Assembly: GCF_037975245.1 (NCBI RefSeq)
Contig: NC_092570.1
Span: forward strand, 10,703,001 to 10,767,000
Direction of reading: 5' to 3'
DNA from: Apostichopus japonicus
Taxonomy: Eukaryota > Echinodermata > Holothuroidea > Aspidochirotida > Stichopodidae
Length of the DNA: 64,000 nt
Shown here: in pieces, positions 10,800 to 23,403 of the stretch
Layout: each line of letters starts with the position of its first letter
How positions within the stretch are numbered: the stretch's first letter is position 1
Notes under the pieces: model-generated
What the model was told of the DNA's origin: nothing
The model's database searches: none
The model's input: the letters and a program-made list of their open reading frames with translations, nothing else
Program-made: the position numbers and the translations under genes

Positions 10800-13110
10800 T
10801 TATTCCAATCTATTTTTACTGGAAAATTCATAGGTTTCCACTTCATAATAGACGACAGGGCGTGCAGAGACCGGTTGAAGATGTGACTACGAGAGTGTCG
10901 ATTGTATGATGTAAATGAACATGTTAGAAGTTCAGTGGTGGGAAATTTTATGCAGGCGGATGATATATAGCTAGCATATACAAGCAAATCTCCCGAAATG
11001 ATTAAACTGGCTAGCAATAGTGATTTGTTTAGATCTGTATAGTATATCATCACACGAAGTTAAGAAACTATAAAACCATGAATGTAAATTCAGGTGTCCA
11101 TGAAGAGAGCCTTCCTTTTTTATACGTATTTGTTCACAAAAATGGGAAGCTTATAGATAATAACAATTTAAAAATGATAGCTCGAATTTCTCTTTTGGAT
11201 GCCTGTGAGAATCAAAATGATATTGTTTTAATGCAATAGTTTGACCAGTTTATAAGTTCACATGCAACAAGTTATGACCATTCAATTGAGGATTACTGTG
11301 TTCTGACAGGATTGATAGGGATATGGCAGACGATATTACATTTCTCTTCAAGAGAAATATAATTAACAATGTTATAGGTGAAAACTCCACCTCAATATCT
11401 GTCCCAACTTGAGATATGGTTGATTGAATGTAACCTCTTTTGACTGGTTAAACCCTCGATTCAGGTGGGTGGTCTGTGATGTTATCACGGTATTTATTCT
11501 TCAAAATGGTTACTATCTATCCTAATATAACACTATTGTTAATTTCTCGTTGAAATTGAACAAACATTTCGAATGTTCCTTTAGCTGTCAGTGTTGTCCG
11601 TATTTAGAATAAATAATTTAGTCAAGATGTAATATTGTTTTTAAATATTATTTTCCTCTACGGATAGGTGAGTTCCAGGCTTGGAGATAACCGGCCTAAC
11701 TGTGGTATAAGATGAGTTCGTGACATACTCTTTTTTTTTTGTCCACACACATACACATGTTTGTATTACATTCCACCCGAGGACCCCATTGTATTTTCCA
11801 TTGTTCAAATCAACGTACCTTTAACCTTAACAATACCCCATACAATAGAATTCTTCCGAGGACGTGGTGATTCTTTAGAAATCACAACCGAGGACCTGGA
11901 ATTCTTTTGTTCAAGTCCTCGGTCAGATAGAAAAACAAACCAGACACACAGCTGTGACACATTTACACACACACATTGTTGAATCCCACCTATGTCCCAC
12001 CTAGTCCACCCATGTTATTGTGTCACCCTATTGTATCCCGCTCCCCACCCAGCCCCCCCCCCCCACCCTGCCCCCACTCCCACCCCCACTCTCAAACACA
12101 CGCACTAAGTCACACCAAGTTTCAGTTCAGTGCATCAAGGGGTGTCATGCGGGCAGCCATTTTAGTAGCAATTTTGCATAAAATCGTCAGCAGGATTTAC
12201 AGGCCTCATCTCCGGTACACTACGGTACGTGTATGGATGAGATATTTATAAGCCACTTATCATGTTATTCGACTTCAAAGTCAGCTAATATTCAGTATGA
12301 AATGCTAAATAATCAGAGAAAGAATGTCAAGTTAGTCAGGATATATGGACATCTGGCAATGTCGTGAGCATATTCTGACATAATTTGGGAAAAGTACTAC
12401 ATTTTGCCTCGTTACTTAATTGAATATTTATACTTCGCAACTCTGATATCAGTTTAATGAAAACCCTTGCTAACATTTTCGTGATTGAATAATGATATAA
12501 ACGGTAATTTGCGTTTCCTTCTTAATATATCACTTATAGGATATGTCACGTGATTATATGTTTAATGTGAATGTACTTGAATCACACCTGAGTATGCTAA
12601 AGTCAATAACATATAAAAGGATTCAGTAATGCGATGATTACTACTATATTCCACATTGATGCTTATAACAACGTTATTGTTTTCTACTGTTCTTTTTTTC
12701 ACAGTTTACATTGAATGGAGGAAGAAAAAAAGAGAAAGTTAAAGATTTCAGGTCATAGTGGCACTATGACCTGACAGATTTACAAAATGGCAACCGACAG
12801 ACATGACTTATAAATTTGAATTTATCCCAAACATTAATACTGTGGAAAACTTTATCAAACCAGTTTTATGCTGTTCCAAAGCGACTTATTATTTCAGTTT
12901 TAATAGCATTATTAGAATATCATCATAATTAAGAGAAAAAGGTGTTACTGATAGTAAGATAAAAACTTTGGAGAATTTTATCGATGCATTTGCCAGCAAG
13001 ATCCTAGCTACTCAATGTTTGAATCATATTATACATATCATCATAACACATTTTTTAGTGATTTATACATAATGTTTTAATATTTTTTTTATAACACAAC
13101 AATACCAACA
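10800..13110. other. No gene recognised
   Basis: AT-rich, with a C-rich run near 12045-12090. Frames at 10757-11053 (minus), 11761-11982 and 11976-12251 (plus) are low-complexity or featureless. This is the region downstream of sulfotransferase copy 1; I could not identify its polyadenylation site with confidence. Confidence 0.4.
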
Positions 13111-13282
13111 CTATACTAAATACGATAGCCAATTATAAGTCTGAACCCAGGTCATTGCACGAAAGAACATAGTTGCGTGATACAGACATATTCCAAGACA
13201 GTATAGGTTTAATTACGGTGCTAAATCTTCCTCAACTTGTATGTACATGCCATCACTCATTTTATATAGGACTTCATGATAC

Positions 13283-14324
13283 TTAAGATCCATTTAAAAT
13301 CTTCTTTTGCTCATCAAATATTTCCTTCACACGTTCATAGATCATAACATCTTCATGGAGACATTTCTGTATTTCTTCATTTTGCATTAAACTCTCCTTC
13401 GCCTCTCTCTGTATTCTATCCCGATCGCCTTTCTTATCTTGAATGTCGTCACCGTCCATGTAGAGGCCTGAGTTTGAATGCTCTGACTGACACATTTCAA
13501 AAGGCTCTCCAAATATATTTTCAAATAGTTTCAACGAAGTCTCAAACTCCTCCGTTAACCCAATGACAGCGAATATTTTATCGATATTGCTAAGGACGTA
13601 CTGAAGAGTGGCTTCTCTCTCTTTCTCTATAGTTTTAAAGTGATCAATGGTAACCACGTGGTCCTTACAGAGCCATGGTGAATTAGTCTCATTGGACTCT
13701 CTTTCACATGGTAAATGCATCGTCATCTGGCGGAAGAATAAACTACACAGCGATAGAGTAAATTCCTCTAAGGTGTTATCACATGGCGGCCATCCTTCAC
13801 CTCCGCCTTTACAAAAGTAGTAATGCGAGACAATTCTCTCGTATGGTTCTCTCATCACTGTAAAATATGAGCACGGCCGATCTTCAACAAAGTCACATAT
13901 TCCCATTACTGCTTCTCCCATAAAGTATTCACTTGGAGCGGTGAAGTCATTCAGACGGCTTACTTTAACATCATGAACTGTATCAACCGCCAGGACAGTC
14001 GGTGTCGGTTTATTTAATTCGGTAGTAATCGATAGAAGACAATTTTTCATGGAAGTACCAGCGCTTTTGGGATTATGTAGAAACGCTAAAATAGACTCTC
14101 TATACGGTGAAGAAGAATTCGGATACAAGTATGCGTTCGGGAGGAATTTATGCAATAATGGCATTGGTATATCCATCGATGGTGGCTCTAGTTCAGGTGC
14201 TTCACTCTTGTCATCGTATGTGTTCCTTTGAAAGTCTTGAACCAGGGTGGGTTCTATCTTCTCAAAGTGTGATCTCAAGAGTTCGGGTTCTTCCTTAATT
14301 TCGCTTTGCTTGTTTAAGGGTACT
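13283..14324 (-). CDS. Golgi-type carbohydrate sulfotransferase, copy 1, catalytic (terminal) exon
   Basis: This exon encodes the whole lumenal catalytic domain. The PAPS 5'-phosphosulfate loop is HNPKSAGTS (about residues 117-125 of the 380-aa two-exon model), and the 3'-phosphate-binding segment is MREPYERIVSHY (about 191-202). These two motifs define the membrane-bound sulfotransferase superfamily, closest in style to Sulfotransfer_2; the acceptor sugar cannot be told from sequence. A sequon (NET) lies near residue 245. The exon begins after the acceptor TCTCTTCAG (minus strand) at 14324 in phase 2, which fits the donor at 17862. The frame is open with a non-ATG codon at the apparent start (14278), so the true start must be in the upstream exon. 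It ends ...ILNGS-TAA. A near-identical paralogous exon is at 28613-29603: eight differences in ~330 residues, all N-terminal to residue ~165. Confidence 0.88.
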
Positions 14325-15209
14325 CTGAAGAGATATGAAAATGAATATAATTTATGAATTGGTATACTCGTTGTAAATAGTTCTGTTAAATGAACGGGTT
14401 GCGTGTGATTCTACGGTAGCCTACTGTCAAGTTTGTATCAACATGTTTCGTCGGTTTTGGACGCGTATACTTTGCCCTGCTGTGAAAACACGAAACAAAT
14501 ATGCGATATAAACCATTCTTCGTAATTTTAATCATTCGTTCATTACTTATAAAACATTCCGTCACTTGTACTGTAGTACAATCCACGTCGATACTAAGAC
14601 TTGTCCCGATAGCATTCGTCTCATAGCATAATATTAAATACTCAACCGTTTTTATATTTTTACTGTGCCTTGTTCTACCACGCACGCTATCGTTTAATCC
14701 AACCCCTGCTTCTGGATGGTGGGAGGGATCTATCCTAAGACAGAATTTTATTTTCGAGATAATATTAGTTGAGTTGTTTCGTATCGCGAGTGGTCGACCG
14801 GCCCCAATGTGCTGTGACTATCAGTGAGTTACCAAGAACCATTGTGGTCGAAACCACTCACATTACGAAGGGATGTTAAAAGAAAAATCTTAGTTGATAG
14901 TCTTGTACTTATAAACCCCAAAACTTTCCGGTTATTTTTCAACACGCTTATATTACTTTGGACATACACATATTACTTTGGACATGTTCATATTAGTTTC
15001 GACATGTCTATATAAATTTGGGCATGCTCATATTAACTTGGACATGCTTATATTATTTTGCATATTTAGCAACATATGGCGTAACTGAAACGCCAAAATG
15101 TTCACTACAAAATTGAAGTTAGCAGTTAGGTTCGACCATCTTGTATTACTTTTCGACATCTTTTAATAATTTGGACATGCGCATATTATCATTCGACAAC
15201 CTTACATTA

Positions 15210-15374
<165 letters not shown>

Positions 15375-15391
15375 TAATTACGTAGCGATTT

Positions 15392-16375
15392 TTAAAAACA
15401 GCATTGGAATGTTGGAAAGTGACATGGACAGGGCTATCGAAGCCTTATCTAAACGAGTGGAGGAGTTAGAGAAAGATTACTCAGATCGCCTTTCAGGCTT
15501 TTCTAAAGCTTTGGAGAAGGCCAATGCTGCCATTAATGAAAATGCTGATCGCAGAAATAAACTTTGAGCGGCATTCTAGACGGAACAATTTCAGAATCGT
15601 GGGACTCGTTCGAGTTGATAACCAAATGGCCAAGAGATGCGCATTGAGAGATGCCATCGGGGTGGACGGGGTGTCGGAGATAAACCGCCGCATATTTTAG
15701 CGAGATGTCTGTCCTTTCAGGATAAGATTACTATCATGAAGTCGTAAAGAAATCACATGAAGGAAGGTCACGACTTTTTTCTTGTCGAAGATCTAAGGAA
15801 AAAGCTGGATTTTAGTGGAGAAAAAGCCCCGATAGGTTAAGGTAAAGGAAGTGAGTTAAATTACGATTCGTGGCGGGGAAGTGGTGATGCTCGTGGGAAA
15901 CAGTACCCTTTTAAATAAAAACAACGTCGTGGGAATTCACCAGTGAACTTTACAGATGTTTTGAACCCATTCAAATTAATTTCTGGGCCATATATCTTTG
16001 TAATTTCCTGACAAGTTACAATGTATACTAAATTGATCCCTTCATTCTATATGGAATGTTTGATTGTTAAGTCTGGTTACTCCTCATTCCCTCTTTCTCG
16101 AGTGCAAACAAAGCACTCTATTGGGTTGTCTTGTTGCTGTGTTGCTGTTTGTCTTTGAGAGTTTGTCTGTGTTTTGTTTTAGTTTGTTTTCTGTTTTCTG
16201 TTTTGTATGTTCTTAAGTCTTTAAAATGCATGATATCATCTCTGTAATTTTAACCTTTAATGCCCGTGGATTAAAAGACACTAAGAATAGACGTAAGGTG
16301 TTTACTTGGCTACATAACCAACATTTCTCTATTTCTTTAATTCAAGAAACGCATTGCATTGACGCTTTGGACTAA
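15392..16375 (+). mobile_element. Tx1/L1-like retrotransposon 5' fragment (ORF1 plus start of ORF2)
   Basis: 15408-15570 encodes a charged, coiled-coil-like ORF1 segment ([19 protein letters not shown]). It is followed, with frame breaks, by an RRM-like part (RRNNFRIVGL across a frame change near 15575) and a C-terminal part (PPHILARCLSFQDKITIMK), as in L1-group ORF1 proteins. After ~300 bp of spacer, 16227-16375 opens an apurinic endonuclease domain with FNARGLKDTKNRRKVFTWL and SLIQETHC, then a stop. Multiple stops and shifts make it inactive. The rest of ORF2 is missing here; a matching C-terminal piece in the same orientation lies at 17265-17400, beyond the GATATC repeat. Confidence 0.75.
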
Positions 16376-16548
16376 TGAATGGGGTGGAAAGGCATTTTTC
16401 TTGTGGATCTGTAAGAAATGCTGAATCTAAAACGAAAAACAAAATTTCTCAAAACGAAAAGCAAAATTATTACAACGAAATTTTAACGAGATATCCCAAA
16501 TTCAGTTTCCTATGGAACGCCATACTAATACTTATTCAATATATACAG

Positions 16549-17030
16549 ATATCTCTAATTCAATCTTGGATATCTCTAATTCGAATTCTTGATATCTCTA
16601 ACTGAATTTTGGATATCTCTAAGTTGGGTTCCAAATATCACTAAATGTATTCCAGATATCTCTAATTCGGATTCTTGATATCTCTAATTCAATTTTCGAT
16701 ATCTCTAATTCGAATTCTTGATATCTTGAATTCAATTTTGGATATCTCGAATTCTTTTCTTGATATCTCGAATTCAATTCGAGATATCTCGAATTCAATT
16801 TTAGATATCTCTCATTCAATTCGAGATATCTTAAATAATGTTTCCATTTTGATATCTTTAATTTATTTCTTGATATCTTAAAACCAATTTGAGATATCTT
16901 AAATAAAATTCAAAATATCGGAAATGCAATTTCTGATATCTCAAATTGAATTGAAGATATCTTCAATAATTAGAGATATCTTTAATTTAATTCGAGATAT
17001 CTGAATTTAATTGAAGATATCTCTAATTGT
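16549..17030. repeat. GATATC minisatellite, 21-23-bp unit, ~21 copies
   Basis: GATATC occurs about 21 times at mostly 21-23-bp spacing, joined by AT-rich links such as TCTAATTCAATTTTG and TCGAATTC. Many neighbouring units are partly palindromic (GATATCTCGAATTC faces GAATTCGAGATATC). It sits between the two fragments of the Tx1/L1-like element. Confidence 0.9.
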
Positions 17031-17264
17031 TGAATAAATGTTAACATGGCGTACGTGGGTACCATCTGGGTATTCATTGCCGTTGGTATAGACAACCATA
17101 ATAGAAAGCAGATAATGCTAACGCAATTGTATTGCACTACTAAGATTTGCCAATATGCCTATAGTAAATTTAACAGCCGTTGTATGGGCAACCACGTTGT
17201 TGTTTGAAATGGGACAACGTTTTAAAGCACCTCTTTAGTGGAGTAGGATTTTGGTTTCTTGTAG

Positions 17265-17400
17265 CAAAATTAAAGATTCTGAAATAAGAAACTTTCAGTA
17301 CAAGTTTATCCATCGTATCATTGCTACAAATAGTTTCCTAAGTAAATTAACATATTGCACTTTTTGTGGCGAGTCTACTAGAAACTTTAGACCAGCTTTT
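17265..17400 (+). pseudogene. Tx1/L1-like ORF2 C-terminal fragment
   Basis: The frame reads KIKDSEIRNFQYKFIHRIIA, TNSFLSKL, then CTFCGE, the familiar C-terminal region of L1/Tx1-clade ORF2 proteins. It has the same orientation as the ORF1/endonuclease fragment at 15392-16375, so both are probably remains of one insertion whose reverse transcriptase centre was lost. Downstream the similarity fades. Confidence 0.7.
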
Positions 17401-17862
17401 CTGGCAGTTGGAGATATTTGGAATATATTTTATCTTGAAATCTCTAATTCAAAGTTGCGTCTGAGTACGAACACGCGTGTTTTGGTTATGATTATGAGAA
17501 CAAATGAAATGATATAGCCTTGCAATTTGTTATGCCAAGTGTTATATTTACCTATGTAGAATTAACAAAAGCGTTCCAAGTTATGATATTTTCAAACGTA
17601 AGCTTTCGTTGTGCTTGAGTGTTGCAATGTATATACTTATTAATAACAAAAAGGACAAAGAAATTAAACTACTCAGAGATTCTGCGCTATTGATAAAAGA
17701 AATAAAGCTGTTGGTGTCATGCAACAAACTTTTCTTTCTTTTTAACATAATTTGTTGTGCAGAAGAGATGAATGCAAATAAAAATGGAAACAATATGACC
17801 TTTAAAAGTATGATTGCAAGCAAACAAAGAAAATAGAAAATACATTTCTATGCAAAACTTAC

Positions 17863-17963
17863 TTTTCGAAAACTTTTGTTGTAGTAATCATCAAGCCTAT
17901 AAAAATAACAACTACTGCAACGAAGATATAAAATCCTCTACTCAGTGGAGTGTTCTTTCCCAT
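17863..17963 (-). CDS. Sulfotransferase copy 1, first coding exon (signal anchor)
   Basis: The minus strand starts with ATG at 17963-17961 and encodes MGKNTPLSRGFYIFVAVVVI and on to residue 33, a short basic cytosolic tail followed by a hydrophobic helix (about residues 12-26). That is the layout expected of the type II signal anchor of a Golgi sulfotransferase. The exon stops at a consensus donor (AAAA/GTAAGT) leaving two bases of a codon. The catalytic exon's acceptor at 14324 supplies the third base, so the joined frame reads through. A diverged counterpart with the same phase and donor lies at 31688-31848 upstream of copy 2. Too short to stand out as an open frame; the assignment rests on phase, topology and the parallel copy. 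Confidence 0.75.
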
Positions 17964-19772
17964 TTTCTGTTGATTGTTCTTGTTACCAGGAATAAAGAGC
18001 ATCAATTTATTTTACTTTTTACTACTAATTGATTTCATCGATCCGTTGACTTCTCAAAAATTTTCTTGTGTGTGTATTGACTGTACATTTTCTCAGTACT
18101 TGTGATGTAACTTGTAACGAGGCGTTACCAATACTTAATGTACCTTTCATCAGAGTTGTTAACGTAACCTTGAAATGGAGCCCTATACACTATTGTTCCT
18201 ACAAGCAGCATACTGTCTTGCCACTTGGGTATTTACTTTCTTATAATGTCAACTAACATGTGTTTGCTAATCAATTGTCACTGACTATTTATGCGTAGAG
18301 TCACTTTATAGACAGAGCTGCGATATGGAGGTCCCATATATCAGTTTACGTGGACTATATACTTCAATGTTTACACTATATAATACTGCTAGTCGAAAGT
18401 CTATGGCACAAGGCATACATTCCTGGGCCTTGGGTCAGAATCGATGTTATCACAATAATCGTTGTGAATTTCGGGTTTCGAATTTTCTGTTGTACCTAAA
18501 AAAGATATTTAAAGATTAGGGCTTCCAAAAGGACTTTCAATGAGTTAATTTCAGCATTTAGCAGGGTATGGTGAAAAAAAGATTGTTGATACTCATCGTT
18601 TTGAGATGATAGCACTTCTAAAGTCTTTTACTACCAAAACTACTAGTACTACTTGTTAACTGACATATAATGTCAGTATAGTAAAATTTCAATAGAGTAA
18701 TGCGACACTGTGGTACTTAAACAAACATTACCCCTCATAGTAACGATAAGTGTTATGTCAGCTTAGTATTGAAGGTAAACTCAAAGCTATACTCAACCCA
18801 TCTGCTTCAAGGGTTTCGTCAGACAGGCTTGTTAAATTGAGCCTAGACCTAGTAGATGATCGCAGTGTCTCCGAGAAAGTGAGGCCAGTTGCTAACCCAA
18901 TAGCTTAGGCCGTCAGAACAGAGATCGGCACAATAATTATCTATCACGGTATAATATTATAGCCATCGAAATTTATACCTGGTCATGGGAATCATATTGA
19001 AGACATGCAGCTGCTACTTGATACTATTCACCATATTTGGTCACATTAGTTTCAGTTGGTTTCGGTTAAGGTGTTGTCGTTTATTAATTGTTCTATCTAT
19101 GTATACATCTATAGACAGTACCCGAACTGCTTTGTATAGACCTGGTAGTATTTGTGCCACTGACGGCTAAAACTGGATCAGGTAGTTGCACAATTCATGA
19201 CACGTTTGATGATTCTTATCATCTCTTAGCAAGTGGAACAATAAAGAGGTGTGAATAGGAATGAATGTAAGGCCTGCATGGGTTGTTACTCATATGGAAA
19301 CCGTTTGTTTGTGGTGTTTTAATTGCCTATAGTGTTGCTATTATTAAAGTTCATGAAATAATTTGACAGCTCTTACAGTATTGAGAAACAAATATTAAAG
19401 TGGTTAGTATATGGTTGCATGGATTGTTTGATGCCTAAGAGCATTCCTACACCTAACCCATTGCCATCTTTTACAGAGTATGCCAAGTAGAATATTGTTT
19501 GTTTGCAACATAATCCTTATTTACACAAAGTTATATAAACAGGGGGAAAAGCTGCATTCATTCAACACGCACGACAAATCATATAGCATTATCTGATGTG
19601 TGTGTACATGGTAAAGTGGAAAGTGCAAAGGAGAGGTAGTTACACCAAAACCAAAGTATAGGCAAACAGTTAAGGAGATGTGGAGCCAGCTTCCTTTTAT
19701 ATCTCCTTCCCTTTGTGCAAGTAAACCTCTCATAACAAATATCAACCCAAGACCCTACATCCACTAACGACT
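17964..19772. other. No further gene recognised; 5' side of sulfotransferase copy 1
   Basis: The promoter and any non-coding first exon of copy 1 should lie here on the minus strand, but I cannot point to a convincing core promoter. Frames at 18068-18256, 18325-18519, 18985-19170 (plus) and 19521-19764 (minus) have no recognisable features. Confidence 0.4.
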
Positions 19773-19780
19773 ACACCTGT

Positions 19781-21021
19781 TATGGCGGGCCATCAGTCTC
19801 AAAACGTGGGGAATCGATATATAGCGATTTTAAATCGACCTATACCAATTCCCTTCTAGCAGCTTAAATTGACTTCTTCCGAATTAAATCGACATATACC
19901 AATTTAAATCGATGATAAGTAAAATAAATCGGTATATGTCAATTTAAATCGACATATACCAGTTTAAATCGATGATATGTCAAATTAAATCGGTATATAT
20001 CATTTTAAATCGACATATACCAATTTACTTCTACTTATACCAGTTTAAATCGACATATACCAACTTAAATCGACATATACCAATTTGAATCGATGATATG
20101 TTAAATAAATCGGTATATGTCAATTTAAATCGACATATACCAGTTTAAACCGATGATATGTCAAATTAAATCGGTAGAAGTCAATTTCCTTGGACTTATA
20201 CCAGTTTCTAGCAATTAAAATTGACATTTACCTATTTAAATCGACATATCATCAATTTAGCTCATTAACATATTCCAAATCCCGATTTCGGTGATGATTG
20301 ACATGTGAAGATACATCACGTGAAGTCACCTGACAAGGCGGGCAAATAATTATATAGTTTCAAAATTACCAAACTAGCAAGGGTGTTCATCATGATTATG
20401 TCAATGGTAATTATTGACATGTACTTGCAAAAAGATTTCGGTGTAATAATAAGGCTGAAAAGCTGATATGTCAATGACGTGCAATTATCTCAATGCAAAC
20501 TTGGCTTGTCAAGTCAAACACGTGGAGCATAGTATAGGAATACTTTTAGCCAAATACACATAGGCCTACAGTACGTACACAGATGCAATTACCTACTCCA
20601 GTTACACCATAAGCAAAGATGATATTGTTCTGCAGTGAGGCCTACTGTAAGGTTACGTTATAATGCAGCTGTATATATACCAGGGGATTAACAATTACAG
20701 TATTCAAGCTCAAATCATGCATTCCACTGTGCTCGTGTTTATTTTCAATTATTCACCCGCCTTGTCAGGTGACTGCACGTGATGTTTCATCACTCCGAAA
20801 TCGGGATTTGGAATATGTTAATGAGCTAAATCGATGATATGTCGATTGAAATAGGTAAATGTCAATTTGAGTTGCTAGAAACTGGTATAAGTCCAAGGAT
20901 TTATACGATTTAAACTGGTATATGTCGATTTAAATTGGTATATGTCGATTTAAATTGGTATATGTCGAATTTAATCGATGATATGTCGAATCCCCACGAT
21001 TTGAGACTGATGGCCCGCCAT
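19781..21021. mobile_element. Foldback/MITE-like DNA transposon with 8-bp target-site duplication
   Basis: The termini are inverted copies of TATGGCGGGCCATCAGTCTC; the right end reads GACTGATGGCCCGCCAT. ACACCTGT flanks both ends (19773-19780 and 21022-21029). The long inverted arms continue inward: a block with CCAAATCCCGATTTCGG, then CACGTGAAGTCACCTGAC, and CTTGTCAGGTGAC, is present at 20270-20340 and inverted at 20755-20820. The left arm is expanded by direct and inverted copies of a ~20-bp motif (AAATCGACATATACCA / TGGTATATGTCGATTT), making it ~300 bp longer than the right. The ~400-bp centre has no coding capacity. An 8-bp duplication fits the hAT or P superfamilies; the family is not resolved. 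Non-autonomous. Confidence 0.9.
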
Positions 21022-21379
21022 ACACCTGTACCATGTATATTTAGCACAGAAGCTTACATGAGGACTGAGACACGCCCACCAGGCCCCACCCCCTCCCCTC
21101 AAATTGCACGAAAGCTAGCTTGGAAAAAAATTGACTTGATGTTAAGTTTTGTGTAATCTTAATATGTTGTTAATTAGTATTTGATTTTTTAAGTAAGATA
21201 TTATTAGATAAATCAATTAAAACATTACGTTTTGTGATGAGGATTTGTCTACGGATAAAACAGTGGAAAGCGTGGAAGTGCATATGCAAGGAATCAGGCA
21301 ACCGACAGAAAATTACTATGCGTATAATAGATCTTAAGAGACCTCCCAGTGTACATTGCATAGGCACTCTACACATCGC

Positions 21380-21890
21380 TCAGCGCACCATAGTGGCGTT
21401 ACTATGGAACGCCAAAACGGACATTATTCAGTAACTTTTTATGCAGCTTATACTCCTTCTACAGTAGTAAATTTTGTGCCACATAACGAGTAAAACAATT
21501 GAAAATCATTATGCGAGGTTCCTTTTACGCAGTATAATGAGCAAGGCTTGAATTTTATCGGGCAGTCTGTCAGCTGTCACAGAGAGGTCACCATTTCGGA
21601 CAAAAATCATATTGTTTTTATTGTGCAGTTTTTACTGCCGCATAATGACTTTAAGAAAATTCGTAGTCATTATGCGGCATATTTACAGTCACATAATAAC
21701 CAAGAAAGAATCTAGAGAAACTACTTATTCGACAAAGGTATTGTCAATAAGGACTAACGTAAAGCTTATAACTCATTCTGCGGCAGTCTTTACTGCAGCA
21801 GAACGACTTCCATTAACGTACTCGTTATTCGGCAACATTTACTGCAGCAGAATGACTAAAGTACTCGCCAAAACGGACATGATTTTACTG
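21380..21890. repeat. Degenerate repeat built on GCCGCATAATGAC
   Basis: Variants of 'actgccgcataatgac' recur in both orientations. The clearest is a perfect 14-bp hairpin, 21637-21650 against 21665-21678. The phrase GCCAAAACGGACAT occurs at both edges (about 21410 and 21866). This could be a small decayed foldback element. The 148-aa frame at 21612-22058 crosses it and its neighbour and is not a gene. Confidence 0.6.
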
Positions 21891-22400
21891 TCTTCAAATT
21901 ATAAACCTAGCGTTGTAGACAAGGGCGGCGGAAGCACTTTTAATCTGGGGGGGCACCGACATCAAAGGGCACTTTGCAGAAATTCGATTGGACTGATGCA
22001 GCCTTATATTTACACGCAAAAAAATGGAGTGTTGAATTTTAACACTTTCCAGGTGTAACCGTTCACCCTACACCTGAAGGGTTACTCTGACCCTGAGTAG
22101 GGTTACATAATTTATGTAGCGTGGATTTTTTAACACCTGCAGAAGTGTACTTTCAGTTCGAGCATTCTGATTGGTCAAACCTCCCGTCAGCTGGATTCTT
22201 AGTGTAAGTTAAGTGTTTAAACGATACCACCGTACCGTGAACACGCATTTACCGTACCTAGCAATACTTGTACCAGTTTGTCGACATTTCTCGTTACTAA
22301 ATGTACTATAGTAACCACAGCCATATATACGTTCAAGCCACAAAACGTTACGTACTCAGTGTGCGATAACGAGCTACAATGGCATGAAATGACGTTATAG

Positions 22401-22439
22401 GAGACTGGGGCCTGGAAGAATTCATTGAAAAATTCGAAG
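22401..22439 (+). pseudogene. Short SAM-domain exon fragment
   Basis: Between an AG (22399-22400, ...GTTATAG) and a donor (GAAG/GTATGT at 22440) the frame encodes DWGLEEFIEKFE. This resembles the first helix of the SAM domains found at the N-terminus of a large family of uncharacterised aquatic-animal proteins, often labelled SAMD3-like. The reading frame is closed just upstream by a stop. Its position ahead of the 23404 exon, in the same strand and TIR unit, supports a common origin. Only 12 residues, so tentative. Confidence 0.4.
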
Positions 22440-23403
22440 GTATGTTTTGATATTATGTAAACTGTGTACATGACAAGAACGAGATATGCGCTTAGAGACC
22501 CACGACTAAGCTGGGTAGACGAATGCATTTGAATCGCTTGCGTTACGTAGACCTAACGTTAAAGTCATACTATAAGTTAATATAATAGGCTAGCTGCTGT
22601 TTGTCATAGTCAACTCATAATTGTCAACGAATCAGTGTAGTCTACATACAAGTAAACATTAAACGGAATTGCCTTCGGACGGACGGAGGACTTTGGTCTA
22701 GGCCTTTATTGTAATCTAGTGCATTCTATTCCTTTTTGTGCGTTAACCGTAACTTCGTATACCCTGCGAGTCACTTTTTTAAGTTGTACTAGGCCTACTA
22801 CTAGGCCTAGTACTAGTAGGGTATACTTAGGCTATTTCAAGACAATGCATTTTAAATAGCATCGGGCATGGGCCTATAGTTACGCTGGTACTATGTTCAA
22901 TAAGGGATAAACATATATTCATGTAATGCAATATATAATTACCACTAATTGCCATTTTAGCTTGAAGTTGTAGCAAGTAGGCCGAAGCTGATGTGGATTG
23001 GTGATACTTTTAGACCTAGTCCCAACTATAATTTAGCTATATTATGGAAGTGATCTAGCTGTTATAATTCATAGCAATCTACACAATTGCATACAGTGGG
23101 AGTGAGCATTATTTTAAGCATTGTTAACATGATGCATTGGTTATAAAAGTTGCCTACCTTGTCTGATGAAAGTTTAATGCAAGTTCCTGTTTTGACAAGT
23201 AATCACTATAGGCCATCTGGCTTTCTAGATTCAAACGTACTTGAAGAAGTTAGAATCACAACTGATTAAATTGTGGGCATTTTCTTTAGGAATGTTCATG
23301 TTTTGTGAGGGGTACATGTAAAAATCTGCTTATGCTCCAAGAAGGTTTTAACACAACTTCATTATGATGGGAATTTTCTTTTCTTTTCTTTGTTGTTACT
23401 TAG

